Shown here: piece after piece, positions 51,008 to 60,339 of the stretch
Position numbering within the stretch: position 1 is the stretch's first letter
Layout: each line of letters starts with the position of its first letter
Source of the DNA: Dyella_B sp036746095
Lineage (GTDB): Bacteria > Pseudomonadota > Gammaproteobacteria > Xanthomonadales > Rhodanobacteraceae
Reading direction: 5' to 3'
Length of the DNA stretch: 64,000 bases
Assembly (NCBI RefSeq): GCF_036746095.1
Contig: NZ_DAIOEU010000016.1
Location: 1 to 64,000 of the forward strand
The notes under the pieces: model-generated
What the model was told of the DNA's origin: nothing
The model's input: only the letters and a program-made list of their open reading frames with translations
Databases searched by the model: none
Translations under genes and position numbers: made by a program

Positions 51008-52237
51008 ATGTCCAGTCCGAACCCCAACACCGCCGACACGTCCGCCGTGCAGGCACCGCCGGCCAACAACCGGCGTGGCTTCCTGCTGCGCTTGCTGCTG
51101 GCAGTGATCGTGCTCGCCGCCATCGCATGGACGGCGTGGTATTTCATCGTCGGGCGCTGGTACGAAGGTACCGACGACGCCTATATCAACGGCAACATTG
51201 TGCAGATCACGCCGCGCATAGCCGGTACCGTCATCAGCATCACCGCCGATGACGGCGACATGGTGCAGCAGGGCGAAGTGCTGGTGAAGCTCGATCGCTC
51301 CGATGCCGACGTGGGCCTGCAACGCGCCGCGGCAAATCTCGCCAACACCGTGCGCCGCGTGCGTGGCTTGTACAGCACCGTCACCGGTGCGCAGTCTCAG
51401 GTTGCGCTGGAAAAGGTCGCGCTGCAGAAAGCGCAGGACGACTACAACCGCCGCCGCAATCTTGCCAAGACCGGTGCAATCTCCGCCGAGGAACTGGCGC
51501 ACGTGCGCGATGCCTTGACGGCAGCACAGAGCGCTTTGGCGACTTCGCAACAGCAGTTGCAGACCAACAAGGTGCTGGTGGATGACACCGTCGTTGCTTC
51601 GCATCCGGACGTGAAAGCCGCCGCCGCGCAATATCGCTCCGCCTATCTGGATGATGTGCGTACCACGATGGTGGCGCCGGTCACCGGCTACGTCGCCAAG
51701 CGCACCGTGCAGGTGGGCCAGCGGGTGCAACCGGGTTCGGCATTGATGGCCGTCGTGCCGCTGCACCAGGTATGGGTGGATGCCAACTTCAAGGAAACGC
51801 AGCTCACGCAGATGCGCATCGGCCAACCGGTGGAACTCACCTCCGACGTCTACGGCAACTCGGTGAAGTACAAGGGCAAGGTGGAAAGCCTCGGCGTGGG
51901 CACGGGCAGCGCGTTCTCGCTACTGCCGGCGCAGAACGCCACCGGCAACTGGATCAAGATCGTGCAGCGCATTCCCGTGCGCGTGGTGTTCACCGATCCG
52001 TCGCAGCTCGACAAGAACCCGTTGCGCATCGGCATGTCGATGACCACCGACGTGAACCTGCATGACCAGAGCGGTCCGACGCTGGCGCAGTCCGCACGCA
52101 CCGAACCGCGCTTCAGCACCGACGTCTACAAAGACCAGCTCGCCGATGCGAATGCGCAGATCGAGCGGATCATCCACGAGAACATGGGCCAGGCGGTGAA
52201 TGCCAAGGGCGAAGACCCCGTGGCGAAGGCGCACTGA
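51008..52237 (+). CDS. emrA: EmrA-type membrane fusion protein
   Basis: A 409-residue periplasmic adaptor of an MFS efflux system. One transmembrane segment lies at about residues 25-47 (FLLRLLLAVIVLAAIAWTAW). The HlyD-type parts are YEGTDDAYINGNIVQITPRI, a long coiled-coil hairpin, and TTMVAPVTGYVAKRTVQVGQ with VVPLHQVWVDANFKETQL, all characteristic of EmrA. It links the EmrB transporter to the outer-membrane factor encoded 84 bp upstream. Confidence 0.93.
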   Translation: MSSPNPNTADTSAVQAPPANNRRGFLLRLLLAVIVLAAIAWTAWYFIVGRWYEGTDDAYINGNIVQITPRIAGTVISITADDGDMVQQGEVLVKLDRSDADVGLQRAAANLANTVRRVRGLYSTVTGAQSQVALEKVALQKAQDDYNRRRNLAKTGAISAEELAHVRDALTAAQSALATSQQQLQTNKVLVDDTVVASHPDVKAAAAQYRSAYLDDVRTTMVAPVTGYVAKRTVQVGQRVQPGSALMAVVPLHQVWVDANFKETQLTQMRIGQPVELTSDVYGNSVKYKGKVESLGVGTGSAFSLLPAQNATGNWIKIVQRIPVRVVFTDPSQLDKNPLRIGMSMTTDVNLHDQSGPTLAQSARTEPRFSTDVYKDQLADANAQIERIIHENMGQAVNAKGEDPVAKAH

Positions 52238-52278
52238 TGCGCACAGAAGAGGGAACGCCTGGATAGCGCATGAGACAT

Positions 52279-52358
52279 CGTCACCTCAGCGAAGGCCGGG
52301 GCCCAACGACTTTCCAAATACCTGAAGACACTGGGTCCCCGCCTTCGCCGCGACGACG
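52279..52358. repeat. Diverged REPIN-like pair, family A
   Basis: Two inverted ends with GCGAAGGCCGGGG and CCCCGCCTTCGCC cores lie between emrA and emrB. It is less regular than the other family A elements. Confidence 0.65.
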
Positions 52359-52417
52359 ATTCCGACATAGATCTGAGTATCCGTAACCCTTCACTTCCCG
52401 CACCTACTCCCAAGCCT

Positions 52418-53938
52418 ATGAGCACGCATTTCCGTCCACCCAACCTGGTCCTGGCGACAATCGGTTTGTCGCTGGCCACGTTCATGCAGGTGCTGGACAC
52501 CACCATCGCCAACGTGTCGCTGCCGACCATCGCCGGCAATCTTGGCGTCAGTTCGGACGAAAGCACCTGGGTGATCACCTCCTTCGCGGTGAGCAATGCC
52601 ATCGCGCTGCCGCTCACCGGCTTTCTCACGCGCCGTTTCGGCGAAGTGAAACTGTTCGTATGGGCCACGCTGGCTTTCTCGATCGCTTCGTTCCTGTGCG
52701 GCATCGCGCAGAGCATGGGCATGCTGATCGTGTTCCGTACGTTGCAAGGCGCCGTGGCCGGGCCGATGTATCCGGTGACGCAGGCCTTGCTGATCGGCAT
52801 CTATCCACCCAACAAGCGACCGATGGCGCTGGCGTTGCTGGCGATGGTGACGGTGGTGGCGCCGATCGCCGGCCCGATCCTTGGTGGCTGGATCACCGAC
52901 AACTATTCATGGCCGTGGATCTTCTTCATCAACGTGCCGATCGGCATCTTTGCCAGCTTCGTCGTGGCCAACCAAATGCGCCTGCGCGAAGTGGTGACCT
53001 CACGGCCGAAGATGGACTACGTCGGCCTGGCCACGCTGGTGATCGGCATTGGCGCGCTGCAGGTGGTGCTGGACAAGGGCAATGACGAGGACTGGTTCAA
53101 TTCCAACTTCATCATCATCACCGCGATCATCTCGGCGATCGCGATCGCGGTGTTCCTGATCTGGGAACTGACCGACAAGGAACCGATCGTCGATCTCAAG
53201 CTGTTCCGCCATCGCAATTTCCGCATGGGCACCATTTCACTGGTGCTGGCATATGCCGCGTTCTTCGCCATCAACCTGCTGGTGCCGCAGTGGTTGCAGA
53301 TCAACCTGGGCTATACCGCGACATGGGCCGGCTTCGCCGCCGCGCCCTTGGGCATCTTGCCGGTGATACTTACGCCGTTCGTGGGCCGCTACGCGGCGCG
53401 CTTTGACTTGCGCATGCTCACCGCGGCCTCGTTCGTGGTGATGGGCGTAACCTGCTTCATACGTTCGGACTTCTATATCGGCGTGGACTTCAACCACATC
53501 GCCAGCGTGCAGTTGCTGCAAGGCCTGGGCGTAGCGCTGTTCTTCATGCCCGTCACCACCATCCTGCTGTCCGACCTGCAGCCGCACGAACTCGCCTCGG
53601 GCGGCGGCGTGGCGACCTTCCTGCGCACCGTGGGCGCCAGCTTTGCCGCTTCGCTCACCAGTTTCATGTGGGAACGCCGTGCCGTATTGCATCACTCGCA
53701 GCTGGCCGAGCAGATCACGCCGTACAACCCGACGGCGCAGCAGGCGATCAGCCAAAGCAGCGATACGCAGACGACCTTGGCGATGTTGAACGGAACGATC
53801 AGCGCGCAAGGACTGCAGATTTCCTTCAACGAAATCTTCTACGTGCTCGGCTGGATCTTCATGTCGCTGATCGTGGTGATCTGGCTGGCCAAGCCGCCGT
53901 TCGGGGCGAAGGCCGGGGCAGGGGGGGGCGGCCATTGA
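52418..53938 (+). CDS. emrB: EmrB-type MFS drug transporter (DHA2 family)
   Basis: A 506-residue, 14-helix proton antiporter. The DHA2 signature appears as FMQVLDTTIANVSLPTIAGN in helix 1, with DESTWVITSFAVSNAIALPL, GFLTRRFGE (motif A) and LLAMVTVVAPIAGPILGGWI (motif C). It partners with EmrA to expel hydrophobic compounds across both membranes. The C-terminus ends in a glycine-rich tail. A hairpin terminator follows the stop. Confidence 0.95.
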   Translation: MSTHFRPPNLVLATIGLSLATFMQVLDTTIANVSLPTIAGNLGVSSDESTWVITSFAVSNAIALPLTGFLTRRFGEVKLFVWATLAFSIASFLCGIAQSMGMLIVFRTLQGAVAGPMYPVTQALLIGIYPPNKRPMALALLAMVTVVAPIAGPILGGWITDNYSWPWIFFINVPIGIFASFVVANQMRLREVVTSRPKMDYVGLATLVIGIGALQVVLDKGNDEDWFNSNFIIITAIISAIAIAVFLIWELTDKEPIVDLKLFRHRNFRMGTISLVLAYAAFFAINLLVPQWLQINLGYTATWAGFAAAPLGILPVILTPFVGRYAARFDLRMLTAASFVVMGVTCFIRSDFYIGVDFNHIASVQLLQGLGVALFFMPVTTILLSDLQPHELASGGGVATFLRTVGASFAASLTSFMWERRAVLHHSQLAEQITPYNPTAQQAISQSSDTQTTLAMLNGTISAQGLQISFNEIFYVLGWIFMSLIVVIWLAKPPFGAKAGAGGGGH

Positions 53939-53967
53939 TGCCGCAAGCCGGTCGATCCTGAAAACGA

Positions 53968-53995
53968 CAACGGCTCCGTAAGGGGCCGTTGCTTT
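53968..53995 (+). terminator. Terminator after emrB
   Basis: Stem CAACGGC/GCCGTTG (53968-53974 with 53985-53991) with additional inner pairing, followed by a short CTTT tract. It lies between the convergent emrB and pagL-like genes and may serve both. Confidence 0.65.
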
Positions 53996-54015
53996 ATGCG
54001 TTGATGGCGCGGTCT

Positions 54016-54537
54016 TTAGAACGCGATACCCACCAACGCCATCGTCTCACCGCGGTTCGGTTCATGCATGCCGGCATTGGAAATGTGGCGAATGCCAACG
54101 CTCCAATGATCGCCCTGGTAGCCAATAGTGGTGGAGAATTCGAAAGCGCTGCTCAGCGCTTCCGTGCGGCCGGTATGCACGCTCGGCTGCTCGCTGATGA
54201 AGAGCCGTCGATACCACGCATCGGCAGGGCCGTAGTGGATGCGCACGCCGGCGCCCACCAAGCCGATGTCGTCGCGGGTGGTGTAGCGGCCGCTGTCGAA
54301 GCGCTTCAGGTCGCGGCCGCTGATCCAGCCGGCGGTGATGTCGGGTGCCCAGCTGAAGTTGCTGCTGCCGAACTGGTGTTCGTCGAAGATCACTTCGCCG
54401 AACGCGGCGGGTGCGCTGTAGCTGTCCATGAAGCTGACGCCGCCTTGCAGTTCGAAGCGGGCCGCCATGGCGGGGAGCGCTGGTAAAGCAAACAGGAGTA
54501 AGGCAGCGGCGCCGCGGGTAAGGGGATGCATGCGCAT
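54016..54537 (-). CDS. pagL: Lipid A 3-O-deacylase, PagL type
   Basis: A 173-residue outer-membrane beta-barrel that removes the 3-O acyl chain of lipid A. A signal peptide (about 1-25) ends PAMAA. The catalytic region IRHISNAGMHEPNRGE matches PagL: His 151 and Ser 153 in the H-x-S motif and Glu 164 as the supporting acid. The protein ends in phenylalanine, as expected for barrel assembly. It is transcribed alone, convergent with emrB. Confidence 0.88.
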   Translation of the reverse strand: MRMHPLTRGAAALLLFALPALPAMAARFELQGGVSFMDSYSAPAAFGEVIFDEHQFGSSNFSWAPDITAGWISGRDLKRFDSGRYTTRDDIGLVGAGVRIHYGPADAWYRRLFISEQPSVHTGRTEALSSAFEFSTTIGYQGDHWSVGIRHISNAGMHEPNRGETMALVGIAF

Positions 54538-54748
54538 GAGTAAACCTATGTGGGGGATAGGAAGTGCGTTTATGTACTCAAAAGTTTACAAATGATCAGG
54601 ATCGGTCGCCAGCCATATTTGTGTCATTTTCGGCAACACAGTGTTGACCCGCAATGCAGTACGAGAAAACGTCAGCGGCGCGTAAGCGAACGCTGGTGCA
54701 AGGAGTTCGGGAATCGCCTCCAGGTGCCTGGCCTAGGCGTTCCGATCG

Positions 54749-55666
54749 CTAGGCCGCCACACCTTTGGAGGCCAGGCACTGCGCGATATCCAGGAAGGCA
54801 TGCACCATCGGGTCATTGGCGTCGTCACGGTAAATAGCCCAGACGGCCGTGGCCGCTTCCGTATTCGCCAAGGGGCGATACACCACGTTCTCCACTTTCA
54901 TGCGCTGGATCGACCCGGGCAGCACGGCCACGCCGAAACCACCGGATATCAAACCGATGATGGTCGGCAACTCGCGCACCTCGTACAGGATGTGCGGACT
55001 GAAACCCGCGCGCGTGCACAGCGCGATCACCTCGTCATACAGCCGCATGCCCAGGTGGCGCTGGTAGAAGATGAAATCCTCGCCGGCCAGCTCATGGATC
55101 TCGACGGCACCTTCGCCGGCCGCCAGCGGATTGCTCGCATGCATCACCACGGTGAGCGAATCCTTGAACAACTCGATCGCCTTGATGTTCTCCGGCAACG
55201 CGTCGGGACGGATCACGCCGACGTCGATCAAACCCTGTTCCAGCGCATCGATCTGCTGCGAGGTGGCCATTTCGTGGATCAGCAGGCGCACGCTGGGCAA
55301 GCGTTCGCGGAACCGCGCCAGCACGCGCGGCACCACCACGGTGAACGGGCCGGAAGACACCAGCCCAAGATGCAATTCGCCTAATTCTCCACGCTGCGAA
55401 CGCGCCACGGATTCGGCCGCGCGTTCGGCCTGCGTAAGAAGGGTGCGTGCGCGAGGGAGCAACGCGGCGCCGGCCGCGCTCAATGCAATGCCACGGCCTT
55501 TACGCTCGAACAATTTCGCGCCCAGGCGTGTTTCCAGCGCATGAATCTGCTGGCTGAGCGGCGGCTGCGATATGCCCAATCGTTCGGCCGCGCGGCCGAA
55601 GTGCAGCTCGTCGGCCACGGTGACGAAGTACTTCAAATGCCGCAGCTCGAGGTAATCATTCGTCAT
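54749..55666 (-). CDS. LysR-family transcriptional regulator
   Basis: A 305-residue regulator. The N-terminal helix-turn-helix is LRHLKYFVTVADELHFGRAA to RLGISQPPLSQQIHALETRL, then the two-lobed effector domain (about 90-300) with LGLVSSGPFTVVVPRVL and GLISGGFGVAVLPGSI. ATG 55666 (MTNDYLELRHLKYF) is preferred to the start three codons upstream. It is divergent from the RND operon 280 bp away and is the likely regulator of it; the ligand is unknown. Confidence 0.93.
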   Translation of the reverse strand: MTNDYLELRHLKYFVTVADELHFGRAAERLGISQPPLSQQIHALETRLGAKLFERKGRGIALSAAGAALLPRARTLLTQAERAAESVARSQRGELGELHLGLVSSGPFTVVVPRVLARFRERLPSVRLLIHEMATSQQIDALEQGLIDVGVIRPDALPENIKAIELFKDSLTVVMHASNPLAAGEGAVEIHELAGEDFIFYQRHLGMRLYDEVIALCTRAGFSPHILYEVRELPTIIGLISGGFGVAVLPGSIQRMKVENVVYRPLANTEAATAVWAIYRDDANDPMVHAFLDIAQCLASKGVAA

Positions 55667-55785
55667 GCGTATCAAGCCATTCGCGGTGCTGTATCGATCT
55701 TAGCAAGTCGTACAACTAATCTTCACGCACAACGGCAGCTTCTCCCCGAGTGTGCCGCATGTCGTCGAAGCGCCGTCGGCCCATC

Positions 55786-55902
55786 GCCATTCCGGCGCAG
55801 GCCGGAATCCCGTTTTGGCATGCCGTGCGAAGCACACAGAACGTTATCTATTGTGTGCTCCGCACGTCACTCTGACTGGATTCCGGCCTTCGCCGGCATG
55901 AC
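55786..55902. repeat. Paired inverted palindromes (REPIN-like), family A
   Basis: Ends with ATTCCGGCGCAGGCCGGAAT and ATTCCGGCCTTCGCCGGCAT cores lie in inverted order, with an inner GTGCGAAGCAC-type pair as in the element at 33908. It lies in the divergent region between the LysR and RND genes. Confidence 0.82.
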
Positions 55903-55946
55903 GAGCAGAGCGCGCGGGCCTGTCAGTAACCCCTGGAGCCCACCCC

Positions 55947-58900
55947 ATGCTAAGGATCGTACGGCTTGCGCTGGAGCGGCCTTATACCTTCGTCGTTCTT
56001 GCGCTGCTGATCCTGATCGTCGGTCCATTGGCCGCCTTGCGCACACCGACCGACATTTTCCCCGATATCAAGATTCCGGTGATTGCGGTGGTGTGGACCT
56101 ACACCGGCCTGCCGCCGGAGCAGATGGCTGGCCGTATTGCCTCGCCGTTCGAACGCGTGCTCACCACCACGGTGAACGACGTGGAGCATATCGAGGCCAA
56201 GTCGATCGCCGGCTACGGCATCATCAAGATCTTTTTCCAGCCGGGCGTGAACATCGCCACCGCCAATGCGCAAGTCACCGCGGTGTCGCAAACGCTGCTC
56301 AAGCAGCTGCCGCCGGGCATCACGCCGCCGCTGATCCTCAACTACAACGCCTCCACCGTGCCGATCCTGCAATTGGCGCTGTCGGGCAAAGGCTTGAGCG
56401 AGCAGAACCTGGGCGACCTGGGGCAGAACATCCTGCGTCCGCAGCTGGTGTCGGTGCCGGGCGCGGCCATTCCTTATCCGTATGGCGGCAAGACGCGCCA
56501 GGTGCAGATCGACGTGGATTCGGCCGCACTGCAGGCGCGCGGTTTGTCGGCGCAGGACGTGGCCAACGCGCTGGCGGCGCAGAACCTGATCATTCCGGTC
56601 GGCACGCAGAAAATCGGCACGTTCGAATACACGCTCAACCTCAACAACTCCCCATCCGACATCAACGAGCTGGGCAACCTGCCTATCAAGCAGGTGAACG
56701 GCACCACCATCTACATCCACGACGTGGCTCATGTGCGCGACGGCTCGCCCCCACAAACCAACATCGTGCACGTGGACGGCAACCGCTCGGTGCTGCTGAG
56801 CATCCTTAAGAACGGTTCGGCATCCACCCTGGCGATCGTGTCCGGCATCAAGCAGCGCCTGGCCGACAGCAAGGGCATCCTGCCGGACAACCTCAAGGTG
56901 ACGCCGATCGGCGATCAATCCCTGTTCGTGCGCGCGGCGATCAGCGGCGTGGCGCGCGAAGGCGTGATTGCAGCGGCGCTCACCAGCTTGATGATCCTGT
57001 TGTTCCTGGGCAGCTGGCGCTCCACCGTGATCATCGCGATATCGATTCCGCTGGCGATTCTCGGCGCGATCGCGCTGTTGTCCGCGTTCGGCGAAACGCT
57101 CAACATCATGACGCTGGGCGGCCTCGCGCTGGCGGTGGGCATTCTGGTCGACGACGCCACGGTGACCATCGAGAACATCAACTGGCATCTTGAGCACGGC
57201 AAGGATGTGGAAACGTCGATCATCGACGGCGCCAAGCAGATCGTCACGCCGGCGTTCGTGTCGTTGTTGTGCATCTGCATCGTGTTCGTGCCGATGTTCT
57301 TCCTCGAAGGCGTGGCGCGCTTCCTGTTCGTGCCGATGGCCGAAGCGGTGATTTTCGCGATGGTGTGCTCGTTCATCCTCTCGCGCACCTTGGTGCCGAC
57401 GATGGCGAAGTTCCTGCTGAAGCCGCATGCGCCACATGTGGAAGGGCAGGGCGCGCATGCGGCGACGCCGTCCAGCCATCCGTTGCTGCGCTTTCAGCGT
57501 GCGTTCGAGGCGCGCTTCGAACGCATCCGCGCTGCCTATCACGGCATGCTCGATCTGGCGCTGGCGCATCGCCGGCCGTTCGTGCTCGGCTTTCTCGCCT
57601 TCGTGCTGGTGTCGTTCCTGCTCGTGCCGTTCCTTGGCCGCAATTTCTTTCCTGAGGTAGACGGCGGACAGATCCTGATGCACGTACGCGCGCAGGTCGG
57701 TACACGCGTGGAAGAAACCGCCAACCTGTTCAACAAGATCGAAGGCACCGTACGCACAGTGATTCCGGCGCAGGACCTGGGCACGGTGGTGGACAACATC
57801 GGCGTGTCCGGCAGCGGCATCAACACCACCTACAACAACACCGGCCTGGTGGGCGAGCAGGATGGCGACATCCAGATCGCGCTCAACGAAGGCCATCGCC
57901 CCACCGCCGAATACGTGCGCAAGTTGCGCGAGATCTTGCCGCGCCTGTATCCCGGAGCCACGTTCTCGTTTCCGCCGGCAGACATCGTCAGCCAGATCCT
58001 GAACTTCGGCTCGCCCGCGCCGATCGATCTGCAAGTTCGCGGCCCGCATCTTGCGGCCAACTTTGCTTACGCGAATACCTTGCTTGGCCAGATCAGGCGC
58101 ATTCCCGGCGTAGTCGATGCGCGCATCCAGGAATCACAGGCCAACCCCGGCTTTGACGTCAACGTCGATCGCACGCAGGCGCAACTGCTCGGCATCACCG
58201 AACGCGACGTCACCAACAGCCTGGTGGTGAACCTGGCCGGCTCCAGCCAGGTGGCGCCGACATTCTGGCTCAATCCAGCCAACGGCGTGTCGTATCCGAT
58301 CGTGATGCAGACCCCGCAATACGCACTGGAAAGCCTGGCGCAATTGCGCAACCTGCCGGTCAACGGCAGCAGCGGGCAGGCGCAGGTGCTTGGCGGCCTG
58401 GTCACGCTCAAGCGCAACAATACCAATGCGGTGATCGACCAATACGACATCCAGTCGGTGGTGCAGATCTATGCCGCCACGCAGGATCGCGATCTGGGCG
58501 CCGTCGCCACCGACGTGCAGAAGCTGATCGGCAACACCGCCAGCCAGCAGCCCAAGGGCTCGCATGTGGTGCTGCTCGGCCAGGTGCAGACCATGAACAG
58601 CGCGTTCTCGGGCTTGCTGTTCGGCCTGCTTGGCGCGGTGGTGCTGATCTATCTGCTGATCGTGGTGAATTTCCAATCGTGGAGCGATCCGTTCGTGATC
58701 ATCACCGCCTTGCCCGCCGCATTGGCCGGCATCGTGTGGATGCTGTTCGCCACGCACACGCCGCTGTCGGTGCCGGCGCTTACCGGCGCGATCATGTGCA
58801 TGGGTGTGGCGACGGCCAACTCCATTCTGGTGGTGAGCTTCTGCCGCGAACGCCTGGCCGAACACGGCGACGCCACGCTGGCCGCGCTCGAAGCCGGCTT

Positions 58901-59138
58901 CACCCGCTTCCGTCCCGTCTGCATGACCGCGCTGGCGATGATCATCGGCATGGCGCCGATGGCCTTGGGCCTGGGCGAAGGCGGCGAACAGAATGCACCG
59001 CTCGGCCGCGCGGTGATCGGCGGCCTGATTTTCGCCACCGGCGCGACGCTGCTGTTCGTGCCGGTCGTGTTCAGCATCATCCATGGGCGCCATGCGTCCA
59101 AAGCCATTCGCGCTGGAGAACCTGGCTATGTCGTCTGA
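55947..59138 (+). CDS. RND efflux pump (HAE1-like)
   Basis: A 1063-residue inner-membrane proton antiporter with 12 helices and two large periplasmic loops. It begins LRIVRLALERPYTFVVLALL. PTDIFPDIKIPVIAVVWTYT and the relay aspartates in GILVDDATVTIENI (about residues 402-403) are typical. It is clearly different from the MdtB/MdtC-like pair at 19-25 kb. It is first in an operon with its adaptor (overlapping by 11 bp) and an outer-membrane factor. Substrate range cannot be told from sequence. Confidence 0.93.
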   Translation: MLRIVRLALERPYTFVVLALLILIVGPLAALRTPTDIFPDIKIPVIAVVWTYTGLPPEQMAGRIASPFERVLTTTVNDVEHIEAKSIAGYGIIKIFFQPGVNIATANAQVTAVSQTLLKQLPPGITPPLILNYNASTVPILQLALSGKGLSEQNLGDLGQNILRPQLVSVPGAAIPYPYGGKTRQVQIDVDSAALQARGLSAQDVANALAAQNLIIPVGTQKIGTFEYTLNLNNSPSDINELGNLPIKQVNGTTIYIHDVAHVRDGSPPQTNIVHVDGNRSVLLSILKNGSASTLAIVSGIKQRLADSKGILPDNLKVTPIGDQSLFVRAAISGVAREGVIAAALTSLMILLFLGSWRSTVIIAISIPLAILGAIALLSAFGETLNIMTLGGLALAVGILVDDATVTIENINWHLEHGKDVETSIIDGAKQIVTPAFVSLLCICIVFVPMFFLEGVARFLFVPMAEAVIFAMVCSFILSRTLVPTMAKFLLKPHAPHVEGQGAHAATPSSHPLLRFQRAFEARFERIRAAYHGMLDLALAHRRPFVLGFLAFVLVSFLLVPFLGRNFFPEVDGGQILMHVRAQVGTRVEETANLFNKIEGTVRTVIPAQDLGTVVDNIGVSGSGINTTYNNTGLVGEQDGDIQIALNEGHRPTAEYVRKLREILPRLYPGATFSFPPADIVSQILNFGSPAPIDLQVRGPHLAANFAYANTLLGQIRRIPGVVDARIQESQANPGFDVNVDRTQAQLLGITERDVTNSLVVNLAGSSQVAPTFWLNPANGVSYPIVMQTPQYALESLAQLRNLPVNGSSGQAQVLGGLVTLKRNNTNAVIDQYDIQSVVQIYAATQDRDLGAVATDVQKLIGNTASQQPKGSHVVLLGQVQTMNSAFSGLLFGLLGAVVLIYLLIVVNFQSWSDPFVIITALPAALAGIVWMLFATHTPLSVPALTGAIMCMGVATANSILVVSFCRERLAEHGDATLAALEAGFTRFRPVCMTALAMIIGMAPMALGLGEGGEQNAPLGRAVIGGLIFATGATLLFVPVVFSIIHGRHASKAIRAGEPGYVV

Positions 59139-60339
59139 AGCAACGATCCATCCTTCGCAAAAGCTGTCCAAGCGCGGCTTGCGCCGCACAGGCATCGTCA
59201 TCGCCGTCATCCTGGCTGGCATCGTGGTGATCGGGTTGATTACGCGCGCGACACAAGCGAACACGTTGAAAACCTGGACGCAGGAACAGGCCGTGCCCAC
59301 GGTCGACGTCGTAGCGCCGGAGCTCGGCAAAACCGGGCCGGTGCTCGATCTGCCCGGCCAACTGCAAGCCTATACGCGCGCGCCGATCTACGCGCAGGTC
59401 AGCGGTTATCTGAAAGCGTGGAAAACCGATATCGGCACACCGGTGAAAGCCGGCGAACTGCTTGGCGAAATCTCCACCCCGGAACTCGATCAGCAACTGC
59501 AGCAGGCGCGCGCCGATCTCGCTAGCACCAAAGCAAATGCCGATCTGGCTGCGGTGACTGCCAAACGCTGGCAGGCGATGCTCAGTAGCGACTCAGTGGC
59601 GCAGCAAGATGTGGATCAGCGCACCGCCGACTACGCCGCCAAGCTTGCGCAGATGAAGGCCGCGCAGGCGAACGTGGATCGCCTGGAAGCGGCCAAGGCG
59701 TTTGCGCGCATCGTCGCGCCGTTCGACGGCGTGGTGACGGCGCGCGATACCGACGTCGGCGCGCTGATCAATTCGGGCGGCGGCACCGGCCCCGAGCTGT
59801 TCGTGGTGTCGGACATCCACAAGCTGCGCGTATACGTGCAGGTACCGCAGCGTTATGCACCGTCGGTTCGTCCCGGCAGCAGCGCCGTGCTGATGGTGCC
59901 GGAATATCCGGGCCGTGAATTCCATGCGCAGGTGGTCGCGGCCTCCAACGCGGTCAACACCACCTCCGGTACCACCCTCGTGCAGCTGCAAGTCGACAAT
60001 GCCGACGACAAGCTGATGCCTGGCGCGTTCGCACACGTGCGTTTCCATTTGCCGGTGGACACGACCGCGCTGCGCGTGCCGGCCAGCGCGCTGATTTTCG
60101 ACAACGCCGGCTTGCGCGTGGCGACCGTCGGCGCCGGCGACAAGGTCGCCTTCAAGCAGGTGAGCATCCTGTTCGACTACGGCAAGACGGTGGAAATCGG
60201 CAGTGGATTGAGCGCCGATGATCGCGTGATCGACAGTCCGCCCGATGGCATCAAGGATGGCGATGCCGTCAAGCTCGCCACGGACGACATGAAGCTTGCC
60301 ACCGAAGACACAACGGCCAAGCCGCATGAAAAAGCGTGA
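59128..60339 (+). CDS. RND periplasmic adaptor (membrane fusion protein)
   Basis: A 403-residue adaptor. A membrane anchor lies at about residues 18-40 (TGIVIAVILAGIVVIGLIT). The lipoyl/barrel-sandwich halves are QLQAYTRAPIYAQVSGYLKA and AKAFARIVAPFDGVVTARDT, flanking a short coiled-coil hairpin, then a beta-barrel domain (YVQVPQRYAPSVRPGSSAVL). I chose ATG 59128, inside the 3' end of the pump gene, over the earlier ATG at 59083. Its own 3' end overlaps the next gene. Confidence 0.92.
   Translation: MSSEATIHPSQKLSKRGLRRTGIVIAVILAGIVVIGLITRATQANTLKTWTQEQAVPTVDVVAPELGKTGPVLDLPGQLQAYTRAPIYAQVSGYLKAWKTDIGTPVKAGELLGEISTPELDQQLQQARADLASTKANADLAAVTAKRWQAMLSSDSVAQQDVDQRTADYAAKLAQMKAAQANVDRLEAAKAFARIVAPFDGVVTARDTDVGALINSGGGTGPELFVVSDIHKLRVYVQVPQRYAPSVRPGSSAVLMVPEYPGREFHAQVVAASNAVNTTSGTTLVQLQVDNADDKLMPGAFAHVRFHLPVDTTALRVPASALIFDNAGLRVATVGAGDKVAFKQVSILFDYGKTVEIGSGLSADDRVIDSPPDGIKDGDAVKLATDDMKLATEDTTAKPHEKA

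Noticed and set aside
55950..58049. 699-codon minus-strand frame opposite the third RND pump
   Set aside because: Antisense to an intact pump gene, no domain, composition typical of shadow frames.
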